Positions 16,276 to 22,515 of a stretch of DNA of 22,515 nt are shown here, piece by piece (positions within the stretch are counted from its first letter, which is position 1; every line of letters begins with the position of its first letter). The DNA lies in the NCBI GenBank assembly GCA_047974405.1, contig JBKECI010000027.1:1-22515 (forward strand). Reading direction: 5' to 3'. The position numbers and the translations under genes are program-made. This stretch comes from UPXZ01 sp047974405. GTDB lineage: Bacteria > Bacteroidota > Bacteroidia > Bacteroidales > Paludibacteraceae. A model generated the notes under the pieces. It saw only the letters and a list, made by a program, of their open reading frames with translations, was not told where the DNA came from and did no database searches.

Positions 16276-17475
16276 ATGAGGGCTATTTTAGCTATTCTTA
16301 TCACTTTCATTTGCGGTGCAAATGCTTTTGCTCAAAAGTCTTACGATGATATAATAAGCGAATGTTATCAAATAGATGCGAAAAGCGGGAAATTTTATCT
16401 GTCAGGAGGCAATGAGGATGAATATGAGATTCGTAGCGTTGAACAAGTTGCTTCCTTGATGCAAAAAGATGTATTTGGTTACTTTGGGTTAAATCAGAAA
16501 TATAGCACTCCATTGCAGAAAAGTGCTTTCTCCAAGACCGAAGAGTACACTGATTATATGTCAGAGATTGACTATCATCACTCCTATATTTTTGATAGTA
16601 AGTTTTATATACTATACAATTTGAGATATAATAGTGAGTATGATATAAATAAAAGGAGTTTTATTTTTCGGATTGGCGTTTTGGACTGGCAACGCACAAG
16701 CCAATCAGGATATATTGGATTTGGGAAAAATATCTGTACTTCTTACCCTGCTAACAAACTAAATATCAAAAAAACGAGAGAGTATAACAACGAACTTTAC
16801 GCCTATCAGTATATACAAATCCCTATTGCAGACGAGGACTTGGCGTTGAAAATCGAAGAAGATATGTCTAATCCTTATTGTTCTACTTGTTTGTTGTTTG
16901 TCGTAGAACTAAATAAGGTTTCTTCAGAGAAGCATCCCGAATTTCCGTGGGCGCAAAATAATATCTTGGCTAAAACTATAAATCTGTACATGGTTAATAC
17001 TAAAACGGAGCAAATTTATTGCGACCTATCAGAATTAGTCGGTAGTGTTAAATCTCAAATAGTTCAATCCAAGACAAAAAGCTCAAAGGTAGAATTTGAA
17101 GGAAGTAGCAAAGATGTAGAAGCAAGAAGAAAAGCCGAATATGAGCGACAATTAAAATTGGAAGCGGAGAAAAAGCAAGTTGGAAATGCTGGAATTGGAA
17201 TGAGCAACCTCTCTTTTAATATCGCAGGTCGTTCAGCTAAATCTCTTCCAAGACCTATATTTAATAATGAATATCAGGAAGGCATTATTATTGTCGATGT
17301 AGAAGTAAATTCCGAGGGAAAAGTTGTTAATGCTAAGATAAATACCAAAACCTCAATAAATAATCCTTCTATGCTTCAATCATGCTTAGATGCTGCTCTA
17401 AAGACGGAATTTAGTAGTCTTAATATATCCAAAAATCAATCTGGAAGCATTACGTATCGTTGTAGATTGGATTAG
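16276..17475 (+). CDS. Secreted protein with C-terminal TonB-like domain
   Basis: A 399-residue protein of the mobile element. Residues 1-19 form a cleavable signal peptide (ILAILITFICGANAFA, then QKSYDD). Residues about 30-255 have no recognised domain; they contain CxxC at 202-205. A charged, Glu/Lys/Arg-rich linker spans about 270-301. Residues 314-399 match the TonB C-terminal-like domain found in Bacteroidetes: FNIAGRSAKSLPRPIF, EGIIIVDVEVNSEGKVVNAKI, LDAALKTEF and the final GSITYRCRLD. Typical TonB proteins have an uncleaved inner-membrane helix and a Pro-rich spacer, and work with ExbB/ExbD; neither anchor nor partners are seen, so energy transduction is doubtful. It may bind an outer-membrane receptor or be a decoy. 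A terminator follows 26 bases after the stop. Confidence 0.75.
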   Translation: MRAILAILITFICGANAFAQKSYDDIISECYQIDAKSGKFYLSGGNEDEYEIRSVEQVASLMQKDVFGYFGLNQKYSTPLQKSAFSKTEEYTDYMSEIDYHHSYIFDSKFYILYNLRYNSEYDINKRSFIFRIGVLDWQRTSQSGYIGFGKNICTSYPANKLNIKKTREYNNELYAYQYIQIPIADEDLALKIEEDMSNPYCSTCLLFVVELNKVSSEKHPEFPWAQNNILAKTINLYMVNTKTEQIYCDLSELVGSVKSQIVQSKTKSSKVEFEGSSKDVEARRKAEYERQLKLEAEKKQVGNAGIGMSNLSFNIAGRSAKSLPRPIFNNEYQEGIIIVDVEVNSEGKVVNAKINTKTSINNPSMLQSCLDAALKTEFSSLNISKNQSGSITYRCRLD

Positions 17476-17501
17476 GATATAATTTGCTCTATTTCAGAAT
17501 A

Positions 17502-17532
17502 AAAAGATTGCTCTAAAAGGCAGTCTTTTTTT
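17502..17532 (+). terminator. Intrinsic terminator after the TonB-like gene
   Basis: AAAAGATTGC (17502-17511) pairs with GCAGTCTTTT (17520-17529) with one wobble pair and an eight-base loop, followed by T. It separates this transcript from the replication module. Confidence 0.8.
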
Positions 17533-17553
17533 GTGAATATCTCAAATAATGAC

Positions 17554-17561
17554 TATATTTG
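17554..17561 (+). promoter_or_regulatory. -7 promoter box for the HTH/replication operon
   Basis: TATATTTG, a full TAnnTTTG match, with a predicted transcript start near 17568, about 14 bases before the ATG at 17582. Confidence 0.6.
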
Positions 17562-17581
17562 ACCGATAAAATATTCGATTT

Positions 17582-17929
17582 ATGAAGCAGATAGATGAGG
17601 TCAATAATATTCAGAAACTTCTCCGAAGGCAAAAGGCTTACATGAAAGGCATTCTTGTTATGCAAGAAAAACTATTTGATATTCAGAGCCAAATATCCGA
17701 ACTAATGCTCAAAGAAGCAAAGAAGGAGAAAAAGAAAGAACGAAAACCCTCTGACTTGCTTTCTTCAAAAGACGTTTGCAGTATGTTTGAGTTTTCTCAT
17801 TCTACTTTGTACCGAATGCGAATGTATGATGGCTTTCCCTATGTAAAGATTGAAGGCAGACGAAGCGTGATGTTCAATAAAAAAGATGTTGTAGAGTTTA
17901 TGGAGAAGCATAAAAAGCAAGGACTATGA
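17582..17929 (+). CDS. Excisionase-like helix-turn-helix DNA-binding protein
   Basis: A 115-residue protein with a charged N-terminal half predicted to be helical or coiled coil (about 1-55, Lys/Glu rich) and a C-terminal winged-helix of the MerR-like HTH_17 (excisionase) type at about 60-112: LLSSKDVCSMFEFSHSTLYRMRMYDGFPYVKIEGRRSVMFNKKDVVEFMEKH. The order recognition helix (HSTLYRMR), wing (PYVKIEGRRSVMFNKKDV) and closing helix is typical. In Bacteroidetes integrative elements such proteins act as recombination directionality factors or as regulators of the replication gene. The stop overlaps the start of the next gene (ATGA), indicating translational coupling with the putative replication protein. 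Whether it works as Xis or repressor cannot be decided from the sequence. Confidence 0.82.
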   Translation: MKQIDEVNNIQKLLRRQKAYMKGILVMQEKLFDIQSQISELMLKEAKKEKKKERKPSDLLSSKDVCSMFEFSHSTLYRMRMYDGFPYVKIEGRRSVMFNKKDVVEFMEKHKKQGL

Positions 17930-18954
17930 TTGATAATATTAAAATTACACTCCGAAAATTTAAGGGCAACCTGTCAGAGAATCCCAAGCTTGAATTAAAA
18001 GGCAAATCATATAAAAGTGAGGTTTACAGGCTCTATAATCATGAAGGAAAAGATAAAGACGTGTATCTTTTGATAAAGCATAATAGAGAAGATGGAGTGC
18101 TGAAAATTGAAAATAGCATTCGGAAATGGTGTCTTGGCGGATTCTCTCTTTTAGATTTGACTGAAAAAACCGCAAATAAAGCCTTCTCTAAAATAGCAAA
18201 GATTCTTGGTATAGATATGGAGGACTTTCGTAAAGCCACTTTTACAAAATGTGAAATAGGTTTGATTATTAGACCTCGTATTCCTGTAGAACAACTTGTT
18301 CCCATGATTGTAAAATACTCTACTTTTAAAAGATATAACTTTTCGTGTGAAACGGTTGGCTTCAATGGGGAAGATTTTGGTTTGAAAATGTATGATAAAA
18401 CGCAAGAACTTTTGGATAAAAATAAGAAAAAAGGTAAATATGACCAAAAGGCAAAAGAAAAAGCATTTAAAGCCTTATCCGACAGAAATTACAACTTTTT
18501 CAGGTTAGAATTTAATATGTTCGACAAGCAATCCTTCATCAATAGAGATATGGGGCATATAAAAACTATCGGGGATATTTTGGATAATTATCTTGAACTA
18601 TACAGTTTTTGGGTAAAAGAAATAAGTCGGATTGTTTTGCTAAATAGATTGGTAATGAGCAAGGATATGACCCCAAAGGAATATATGTTAGCAAGAGTAT
18701 TGGAAATAGACGGCTTTGTGTCATTTGAAGCCAATTGCCTCAAAAGAGGGACAGGAAATGCAAGAAGTCGCTTACTTAATGAAGCATTGGCAGTCATAGC
18801 CAAGTTTAGCAACCTTCGGAAATATAATGCGAACAAATTCAAAGTTGATATTCTTAAAAATTTGAGGAGAATCGGAGATAAAGAAGAAAATCTCAATATT
18901 GATGCTTTAGCAAAAATACTCTTCAAAGGAGAAGATGATATTAATAGAGAATAA
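17926..18954 (+). CDS. Putative replication initiation protein (phage/plasmid gene II/X-like)
   Basis: A 342-residue basic protein. Segments resemble the replication proteins of filamentous phages and related plasmids: FTKCEIGLII (106-115), ETVGFNGEDFGLKMYDKTQELLDK (142-165, the T-x-x-F/Y-G...Y-D-K-x-x-E block) and FFRLEFNM (191-198, the R-x-E block). The family normally nicks DNA with Tyr to start rolling-circle replication; a clear HUH metal motif is not visible, so the assignment is tentative. The long C-terminal part (about 220-342) has no recognised domain. It is translationally coupled to the HTH gene and followed by a 590-base non-coding region with hairpins that could be its origin. 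If it nicks DNA it could also mobilise the element with a helper's conjugation machinery. Confidence 0.6.
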   Translation: MIDNIKITLRKFKGNLSENPKLELKGKSYKSEVYRLYNHEGKDKDVYLLIKHNREDGVLKIENSIRKWCLGGFSLLDLTEKTANKAFSKIAKILGIDMEDFRKATFTKCEIGLIIRPRIPVEQLVPMIVKYSTFKRYNFSCETVGFNGEDFGLKMYDKTQELLDKNKKKGKYDQKAKEKAFKALSDRNYNFFRLEFNMFDKQSFINRDMGHIKTIGDILDNYLELYSFWVKEISRIVLLNRLVMSKDMTPKEYMLARVLEIDGFVSFEANCLKRGTGNARSRLLNEALAVIAKFSNLRKYNANKFKVDILKNLRRIGDKEENLNIDALAKILFKGEDDINRE

Positions 18955-18988
18955 TTATACTATGTATATAATACCTCTGTAATACTAT

Positions 18989-19086
18989 ACCCTATATATT
19001 GGGAGCTTGGAATAACAAACCTTCTTTGCGTATATACAAACGAAGCATAAAGGAGAATGTACAGAACAACCCTTATATAATTGGGT
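18989..19086 (+). repeat. Two related ACCC-TATATA-GGG units (iteron-like)
   Basis: ACCCTATATATTGGG at 18989-19003 and ACCCTTATATAATTGGGT at 19069-19086. Each is itself a rough inverted repeat with an AT core. Only two units are seen, so a chance resemblance is possible. Confidence 0.35.
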
Positions 19087-19364
19087 GCTATTGCGAATTG
19101 GGCATATCAGCCGTAATACGCAGCGGAATAACTAAGAACCGCAGAGAATCGCAAAGATAAGTTTCTATAATCGGAGTTGAATAACAAAGCTCTACCCAGA
19201 TAATATAAAACCTTTGTGGTAATCTAAACGCAAAGACTTATAAAATGAGGGTACAGTATATTGTTTGCCCTTCGTTGAGTTTTTATCTCTGTAAACGCAA
19301 GTAGGAGTACCTAAATGTGAAGCTGGCTTTGTAGGGCATCTAATTTATTGGAGGTTGAGCGTAT

Positions 19365-19395
19365 TTCTAAGGCTGAGTGAAACGAAGCCTTAGAA
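19365..19395. repeat. Perfect hairpin, 10-bp stem and 11-base loop
   Basis: TTCTAAGGCT (19365-19374) and AGCCTTAGAA (19386-19395) are exact reverse complements around the loop GAGTGAAACGA. No T-tract follows in either direction, so it is not a normal terminator. Its place between the putative replication gene and the cargo genes suits a nick-site or single-strand origin hairpin. Confidence 0.6.
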
Positions 19396-19545
19396 GAGAG
19401 GTTTACGAAGTATATTTTGACGCAAATTTTCACCCAAGCCTTTTCGTGCCGAAATTTCGCTTTTTATCCTCGTGGGCTTATTCGGCTTCGCTTTCGATAT
19501 AAAAGTGTTGTAAATCGAAAATAAGAATGGAATACAAAGCAATAG

Positions 19546-20109
19546 ATGAATAAAATAGAATACCCGAAAACGCTTATCTCAGATTCTATCGAAATATTCG
19601 AGATAGAGGAGGAGAAATATCAAATACCTAAAAGTAATGTTTCTTTTGAGAAATGGACTGACAAGCCTATCGGAAATACCTTCGGAGGAAAGACTTCGTT
19701 AAATGTCAACGGCAAGGCTTCATTTGCTGAACTTGCGATAGTTGATTTATTTGCAAAAGAAGGTTGGAAAGCCCATTGGGTTTGTACTTACGGAAGAAGC
19801 AAGCAAAATCCGCTTTTTCTGAAAGAATGGAAAGACGACAATCTCAAAAAACAAGAAAACTCCGTGATAGAAGAAGGTTGGGTAATGGATTTGCTAAACG
19901 AAATTGCTTCATTAAATAATAATTCCTATTCAGGCTGTTGGGATGTTGTAGCTTGGAAAGATGACAAGATTGTCTTTGCCGAATCGAAAAGGCTAAAAAA
20001 GGATTCTATTCGTCAAACGCAAATTAATTGGCTCGAAGCAGGATTGAAAAGTGGATTGACGAAAGAGAATTTTTTAGTGATTCAATGGGACGTTAAATCG
20101 GTTATTTAA
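19546..20109 (+). CDS. Putative VRR-NUC-like PD-(D/E)XK nuclease
   Basis: A 187-residue cytoplasmic protein. The C-terminal half shows the restriction-fold core: GCWDVVAWKDDKIVFAESK (130-148) gives Asp133 and the Glu146-x-Lys148 pair, followed by KKDSIRQTQINWLEAGLK (151-168) with the Q-x-x-W-L helix typical of VRR-NUC domains. Upstream, ASFAELAIVDLFAKEGWKAHWVCTYG (58-83) supplies Glu62 in the first helix and the strand that usually precedes the core. All four expected active-site residues are thus in place. The first 45 residues are unassigned. Members of this fold act in repair, restriction or phage defence. It sits in the cargo position between the possible origin and the integrase, 51 bases before a small membrane protein gene. 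Function in defence is inferred from place and fold only. Confidence 0.6.
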   Translation: MNKIEYPKTLISDSIEIFEIEEEKYQIPKSNVSFEKWTDKPIGNTFGGKTSLNVNGKASFAELAIVDLFAKEGWKAHWVCTYGRSKQNPLFLKEWKDDNLKKQENSVIEEGWVMDLLNEIASLNNNSYSGCWDVVAWKDDKIVFAESKRLKKDSIRQTQINWLEAGLKSGLTKENFLVIQWDVKSVI

Positions 20110-20160
20110 CAGATTTTGAGGTGTTTATTAGTGATTAAGAAATAACAATGAAAGAATAAT

Positions 20161-20730
20161 ATGAAAGTAGAATTAATTTTAAGTATTGTATTGGCTGTCT
20201 CCACGGTTTGTTATACAATTATCAATTTAATGATGTGGTTTGAGAGTAGAGCCACTCGCAGGCAAAAGACAACTCCATTTGTAATTGCATTTCTAAAAAC
20301 CACGGATGACCATAATATGCTATGTGTACATATTAAAAATGTAGGAGAAGGTTGTGCGAAAGAGGTATCAATTAAGGTTTTGAAAGATTATAAACAGTTT
20401 AAGAAAGACCACTTACCTCTTTCGGAGTGTATGTCATTCAAAAATGGCGTAAATATATTTCCTTCTCAATACGAGCTAAAATACTATCTTGATTCGCCAT
20501 CTGATATTGACTATAAATCGGAGGAAAATTTCATTGAATTAGAAATAGAGTATAGCGACATGAATAACAATAGATTTAAGAATAATATATTCAAGTTGCC
20601 CTTTAATCAAATTAGCAGTAACTACTCTAACCCTCCAGAAACCTATATGGGACAAATCCCTTATTATTTAGAAAAATTGCATTCGGCTTTTGGAAAATTT
20701 ATAAAATTACAATCAACTAAAAATCAATAA
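20161..20730 (+). CDS. Small one-helix membrane protein of unknown function
   Basis: A 189-residue protein, not assigned to a family. An N-terminal helix (LILSIVLAVSTVCYTIINLMMWF, about 5-27) is followed by a basic stretch (ESRATRRQKT), which points to an inner-membrane anchor with the rest in the cytoplasm. The region PFVIAFLKTTDDHNMLCVHIKNVGEGCAKEVSIKVLKD (about 40-77) reads as beta-strands with the I-x-N-x-G-x-G-x-A-K/x pattern seen in many small membrane-anchored proteins of bacteria; FIELEIEYSDMNNNRF (about 121-136) continues the sandwich. It starts 51 bases after the putative nuclease gene on the same strand, with no promoter or terminator in between, so the two are probably one transcript. 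It faces the integrase, with six bases between the stops. Confidence 0.65.
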   Translation: MKVELILSIVLAVSTVCYTIINLMMWFESRATRRQKTTPFVIAFLKTTDDHNMLCVHIKNVGEGCAKEVSIKVLKDYKQFKKDHLPLSECMSFKNGVNIFPSQYELKYYLDSPSDIDYKSEENFIELEIEYSDMNNNRFKNNIFKLPFNQISSNYSNPPETYMGQIPYYLEKLHSAFGKFIKLQSTKNQ

Positions 20731-20736
20731 TTCAAT

Positions 20737-21942
20737 TCATTTAGAGGTCTTTGACTTATTGCTACTAAAAATCTGGCTTCCGTTCTTTGCATGGTCATCT
20801 ATCAGCTTGTCTGTATCATTAAAATATATCATTGTCGTTTTAATATCGGCATGACCCAAAAGTTTGGAAACGAGAAGGACTTTGTCGGGATTTTCGAGAA
20901 TATTCAGCGTTCCGAAAGTATGTCTTGAGGTGTGGAATGTAATGACCTTGTGAATGTTAGCCATTTCCGCCAATATTTTCAGATTCCGATTTACGGTTGG
21001 CTCTGACAAAGTTTTGAAAACTGGCTTATTTGTACCGACATTCTTTTTGCTATTACTAAATTCTAAAAGGATAGACCTTGCCCAAGGCTCAATGATAACC
21101 GTAACAGGGTCTCCTGTCTTGACTTGTACTTTTTTTATCCGATTGGTGTCTAAATTAACGTGTGACCATTTCAGGTCTATAATATCCGAAAATCGTAAAC
21201 CTGTATAGCAACCGAAGAGGTACATTTGTAACACGATTCTTTTCGTTGCTCCTGCCTCGAATTTAGGTCTTAAATCCCGTAAAGCCATTAGCTCGTCAAA
21301 TTCGAGATACACCTCTCTAATCTTTGCTCTCGGCATCTTAAATTTCGTGTATGGATTCTTTACGGCTATATCGTGTTTAAGCATATCCAATATGACGGCT
21401 CGGATATTTTTATGTTTGTTTTCACGACCTCCGTCTTCATTTCCTTTCTTGTCTCGAAGATAAGCGTCAAAATCTTGGATAAAGCGAAGCGTTATATCAG
21501 ATATTTTAAGTTTTGGAGCGAACTCTTTTAGAATTTTGTATGTACCATTGTAGATTCTGATAGTATCGTGAGCTTTGTCTTCTCCTTTCTTGTCTTCAAC
21601 GAATTTGAGATAATAGTCGTAAAAGGATTCATGTTCAGGCTTAATCTTCTTCTTGCCGGCAAAGAAGTCTTTTACAAGATTGATAGATATTTCTCCTCCT
21701 GTACTTTGCTCGGTAAGCAAGTAGGTTTCTAAACTGTCTATTTCTTTTTTGAGTACGTTTTGGAGAGGGTTTTTCTTTGGAAGTTGGAGTTTGGAGTCCC
21801 AAAGGATTTTTTCGACTTCGTACCCTGTCGGGATTTTGGTTTCACTACCTGATACCCGAACTCGCAAATAGATAGGATATTTGCCGTTTTTTAATGCTGG
21901 CTTGTCAGTCCTGATACATGCTCTTACTGAAAATGGCTTCAT
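20737..21942 (-). CDS. Tyrosine site-specific integrase
   Basis: A 401-residue tyrosine recombinase expected to carry out insertion at, and excision from, the tRNA-Asp site. Residues about 1-95 form the arm-DNA-binding domain of Bacteroidetes integrases (SVRACIRTDKPALKNGKYPIYLRVRVSG; WDSKLQLP); about 105-195 form the SAM-like core-binding domain (FYDYYLKFVEDKKG; ITLRFIQDFDAYL). The catalytic domain holds Arg250 (CYTGLRFSDI), Lys275 (VQVKTGD), His337 and Arg340 (HTSRHTFG), His364 (LLGHADIKTT) and the nucleophile Tyr373 (MIYF), so it is probably active. It lies at the tRNA end and reads away from it, 208 bases inside the right repeat. A near-consensus -7 box (TAATTTAG) lies at 21981-21974. Confidence 0.93.
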   Translation of the reverse strand: MKPFSVRACIRTDKPALKNGKYPIYLRVRVSGSETKIPTGYEVEKILWDSKLQLPKKNPLQNVLKKEIDSLETYLLTEQSTGGEISINLVKDFFAGKKKIKPEHESFYDYYLKFVEDKKGEDKAHDTIRIYNGTYKILKEFAPKLKISDITLRFIQDFDAYLRDKKGNEDGGRENKHKNIRAVILDMLKHDIAVKNPYTKFKMPRAKIREVYLEFDELMALRDLRPKFEAGATKRIVLQMYLFGCYTGLRFSDIIDLKWSHVNLDTNRIKKVQVKTGDPVTVIIEPWARSILLEFSNSKKNVGTNKPVFKTLSEPTVNRNLKILAEMANIHKVITFHTSRHTFGTLNILENPDKVLLVSKLLGHADIKTTMIYFNDTDKLIDDHAKNGSQIFSSNKSKTSK

Positions 21943-21973
21943 ATATTCGTTCGCTTTATTGCTTAATCATGGA

Positions 21974-21981
21974 CTAAATTA
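21974..21981 (-). promoter_or_regulatory. Possible -7 promoter box for the integrase
   Basis: On the minus strand TAATTTAG matches seven of eight positions of TAnnTTTG. It would start transcription near 21967, 25 bases before the ATG. Confidence 0.35.
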
Positions 21982-22079
21982 GTAAAGTTTCTGTGATTAG
22001 AAAAATATCTCCAAAATTTTATTACGAAGAAAAATAATTCAAATATCAATAAATCAAATAGTTGATGCAAAATCAAAAA

Positions 22080-22099
22080 CCGCCCCTTATTTCGCCCCT
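22080..22099. repeat. Right candidate integrase arm-type repeat pair
   Basis: CCGCCCCTTATTTCGCCCCT, with two GCCCC units spaced as in the left-end pair at 15816-15835 and in the same orientation. It lies 52 bases inside the right repeat, between the integrase promoter region and the terminator hairpin. Confidence 0.55.
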
Positions 22100-22103
22100 A
22101 ACC

Positions 22104-22155
22104 AAAAAGAAGAAGCCCCAAGTAGTTGATAATAACTAACTTAGAGCTTCTTTTT
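22104..22155. terminator. Element-borne terminator behind tRNA-Asp
   Basis: AAGAAGC (22110-22116) pairs with GCTTCTT (22146-22152), and AAGTAGTT (22120-22127) pairs with AACTAACTT (22134-22142) with one bulge. Read on the minus strand it lies immediately after the tRNA and ends in CTTCTTTTT; read on the plus strand it ends in the T-run of the right repeat. It replaces the palindromic terminator (15650-15685) that was moved away by insertion. Confidence 0.65.
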
Positions 22156-22170
22156 GCGGTATGGACGGGA
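22151..22170. repeat. Right attachment site, within the tRNA-Asp 3' end
   Basis: Second copy of the perfect 20-base repeat. Here it runs on into an intact tRNA, so the tRNA side keeps its function after integration. Confidence 0.9.
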
Positions 22171-22230
22171 CTCGAACCCGCGACCCCCTGCGTGACAGGC
22201 AGGTATTCTAACCAGCTGAACTACCACACC
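22157..22230 (-). tRNA. tRNA-Asp (anticodon GTC)
   Basis: On the minus strand the 74 bases fold as a tRNA: acceptor GGTGTGG / CCATACC with one G-U pair, D-arm GTTC...GAAT, anticodon stem CCTGC / GCAGG around CTGTCAC (anticodon GTC), T-arm GCGGG-TTCGAGT-CCCGT, and discriminator G, as expected for tRNA-Asp. CCA is not encoded. The element's repeat covers the last 14 bases of the gene. Confidence 0.97.
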
Positions 22231-22265
22231 ATTATGCGAGGTGCAATATCTCTCAATTGCGGATG

Positions 22266-22297
22266 CAAAGATAAAGGTAAGATTTGAATTGTGCAAT
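22266..22297 (-). promoter_or_regulatory. tRNA-Asp promoter (-33 and -7 boxes)
   Basis: On the minus strand ATTG (22297-22294) precedes TATCTTTG (22273-22266) by 20 bases, matching the TTTG/TAnnTTTG pattern of Bacteroidetes. The transcript would start near 22259, about 29 bases before the mature tRNA. Beyond this, 22298-22515 is AT-rich and shows no recognisable feature. Confidence 0.6.
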
Positions 22298-22515
22298 AGC
22301 TATTTAAATATATTTATCATTATTCTATAATATGTGCTGATTGATAGTCTGTTGGATTCTTATTTTGCTAGAAAAAAATTATTTCTAAGCTAAATTGCTT
22401 TTTTGTGTCAAAGAGAGGAAGTTATCAAATAAAAGTACATAATTTGACATATATCAAATAGAATCTTCGCTTGTTTTGCTCAAAAAAGAGAATAAGTAAT
22501 GATCAATTAATTTTA

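Larger units (their letters stand above)
18955..19545. other. Non-coding region with hairpins and repeats: candidate origin or transfer site
   Basis: About 590 bases without a protein-like frame, placed right after the putative replication gene. It contains two related AT-rich units bounded by ACCC and GGG (18989-19003 and 19069-19086), a bulged hairpin CTTC-TTTG / CAAACGAAG (19021-19045), a perfect 10-bp-stem hairpin at 19365-19395, the palindrome CGAAATTTCG at about 19453, and two copies of TAAACGCAA. This density fits a replication origin or a mobilisation site better than a plain spacer. No known origin family was recognised. A near-consensus promoter (TATATTTTG, 19411-19419) may serve the following gene. 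Confidence 0.4.
15681..22170. mobile_element. tRNA-Asp-integrated element, about 6.5 kb, with tyrosine integrase
   Basis: The 20 bases TTTTTGCGGTATGGACGGGA occur at 15681-15700 and again, identical, at 22151-22170, where they form the 3' end of tRNA-Asp and the five bases after it. The flanks differ at once on both sides. A tyrosine integrase lies at the tRNA end, an HTH excisionase-like gene and a putative replication gene lie inside, and no chromosomal-type gene is present between the repeats. One copy to the other spans 6,470 bases. No conjugation genes, no capsid or terminase and no classic relaxase were recognised, so it is either a mobilisable integrative element, a phage satellite or a filamentous-phage-like relic. 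Possible cargo is the TonB-like protein and the nuclease/membrane-protein pair. Confidence 0.9.

Noticed and set aside
16161..16349. 62-codon open frame upstream of the TonB-like gene
   Set aside because: It runs through the terminator stem of the candidate RNA and overlaps the signal peptide region of the real gene in another frame; it may deserve a conservation check but is not supported as a gene.
18955..19545. CRISPR array in the repeat-rich non-coding region
   Set aside because: The repeats are few, short and not evenly spaced, and no cas gene is near.

Overview
The window looks like the chromosome of a Bacteroidales bacterium, probably a type IX secretion-positive lineage near Dysgonomonadaceae, Paludibacteraceae or Porphyromonadaceae. 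The evidence is a Por/T9SS C-terminal sorting domain at the left edge, repeated TAnnTTTG promoter elements (the Bacteroidetes -7 box), a DUF5686-type outer-membrane protein, a GH95 fucosidase and a Bacteroidetes-type tyrosine integrase. Species cannot be told from the sequence.

Left part (1-7,700): the tail of a T9SS-secreted protein and its terminator; a decayed ISAs1-family transposase on the minus strand; a patatin-like phospholipase facing a large DUF5686-like envelope protein; a DUF6913-like protein upstream of dapA; and an EamA-type exporter facing dapA. Centre (8,100-15,700): a bifunctional class A penicillin-binding protein whose stop lies one base before the start of a secreted GH95 alpha-L-fucosidase, then the nfnA-nfnB pair for the electron-bifurcating transhydrogenase. 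A perfect palindromic terminator closes this chromosomal stretch.

Right part (15,681-22,170): a compact integrated element of about 6.5 kb inserted at the 3' end of a tRNA-Asp gene. A perfect 20-bp direct repeat marks the two ends; one copy is the real tRNA 3' end, the other a 15-nt tRNA remnant plus five T. The order is: inverted-repeat-rich left end with a CCGCCCC-type repeat pair; a promoter and a candidate structured RNA ending in a terminator; a secreted protein with a TonB-like C-terminal domain; an excisionase-like HTH protein overlapping a putative gene II/X-like replication protein; a 590-bp non-coding region with a perfect 10-bp-stem hairpin and two related AT-rich repeats (candidate origin or transfer site); a putative VRR-NUC/PD-(D/E)XK nuclease; a one-helix membrane protein; the convergent tyrosine integrase; and a second CCGCCCC-type repeat pair at the right end. 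A hairpin replaces the terminator that the tRNA lost on insertion.

The least described material is all in this element: the nuclease/membrane-protein pair sits in a typical cargo slot and could be a defence module; the structured RNA and the anchorless TonB-like protein form a second unexplained unit. These functional readings are inference; the element boundaries are seen directly in the sequence.
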